From: Monomorium pharaonis
Lineage: Eukaryota > Arthropoda > Insecta > Hymenoptera > Formicidae
NCBI RefSeq assembly: GCF_013373865.1
Contig: NC_050469.1
Location: 5,760,042-5,824,041, forward strand
Length of the DNA stretch: 64,000 bases
Direction of reading: 5' to 3'
Part shown: positions 63,915-64,000 of the stretch, one piece after another
Position numbering within the stretch: position 1 is the stretch's first letter
Layout of the letters: each line of letters opens with the position of its first letter
Notes under the pieces: generated by a model
The model's input: only the letters and a program-made list of their open reading frames with translations
The model's database searches: none
Told to the model about the DNA's origin: nothing
Made by a program: the position numbers and the translations under genes

Positions 63915-64000
63915 GTAATGCCTCGAAGAGCGCGGTAAGATTGTGAGATATGGAACGAGAACAGCTGACTGCGGCCCGGACGTGTAAGAGTAACCTCCGA

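Larger units (their letters stand above)
57417..64000. other. 5' side of aristaless, no recognised gene
   Basis: The DNA alternates AT-rich stretches with CpG-rich patches near 58.0-58.3, 58.9-59.1, 60.1-60.8, 61.4-61.7, 62.4-62.7 and 63.5-63.9 kb. It should hold the al promoter and first exon if these lie in the window, but no core promoter is clear. It contains a long GA repeat at 60.55 kb and a 12-bp hairpin at 58.27 kb. Confidence 0.5.

Overview
This is eukaryotic, almost entirely non-coding DNA. The one protein I recognise is an insect homeodomain factor, and the DNA around it has small spliced exons, long introns, many dinucleotide microsatellites, CpG-rich patches in an AT-rich background, and short inverted-repeat DNA transposons with TA target duplications. 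I infer an insect, most likely a hymenopteran and plausibly an ant; only the gene itself is firm evidence.

The gene is aristaless (al) on the minus strand. Three exons are well supported: 57416-57014 (N-terminal region and homeodomain residues 1-31), 42768-42723 (46 nt, homeodomain residues 32-46) and 32396-31818 (homeodomain residues 47-60, proline-rich region, C-terminal OAR motif, stop). Splice sites and phases join exactly. The introns are 14.2 kb and 10.3 kb. The start is uncertain: a Drosophila-like MGIS methionine at 57219 gives 276 aa, and a possible tiny first coding segment at 58916-58913 with the right phase gives 343 aa.

Layout: 1-31.8 kb lies 3' of al. It is AT-rich DNA with CpG-rich islands and no recognisable protein gene. 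At 14.9-19.3 kb there is a transposon nest: three fold-back elements, a tRNA-like SINE head, a TTTAA-rich tract and about 1 kb of polypurine dominated by AAGGGG, much of it inside a 3.1 kb unit with inverted ends. At 19.8-21.8 kb is a CpG-rich promoter-like block. At 22.6-23.0 kb are three tandem 54-56 nt cassettes, each framed by consensus splice sites, which may be exons of a plus-strand non-coding RNA. At 28.5 kb is a near-perfect 43-bp hairpin. From 31.8 to 57.4 kb runs the al gene, whose first long intron holds a perfect 28-bp hairpin and CpG-rich blocks that are candidate enhancers. From 57.4 to 64 kb is the 5' side of al.

A single developmental regulator spread over a gene-poor landscape is the usual setting for long-range enhancers. 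The candidates for something undescribed are the splice-framed cassettes, the two long hairpins and the nested polypurine element. None can be proved without RNA or comparative data.
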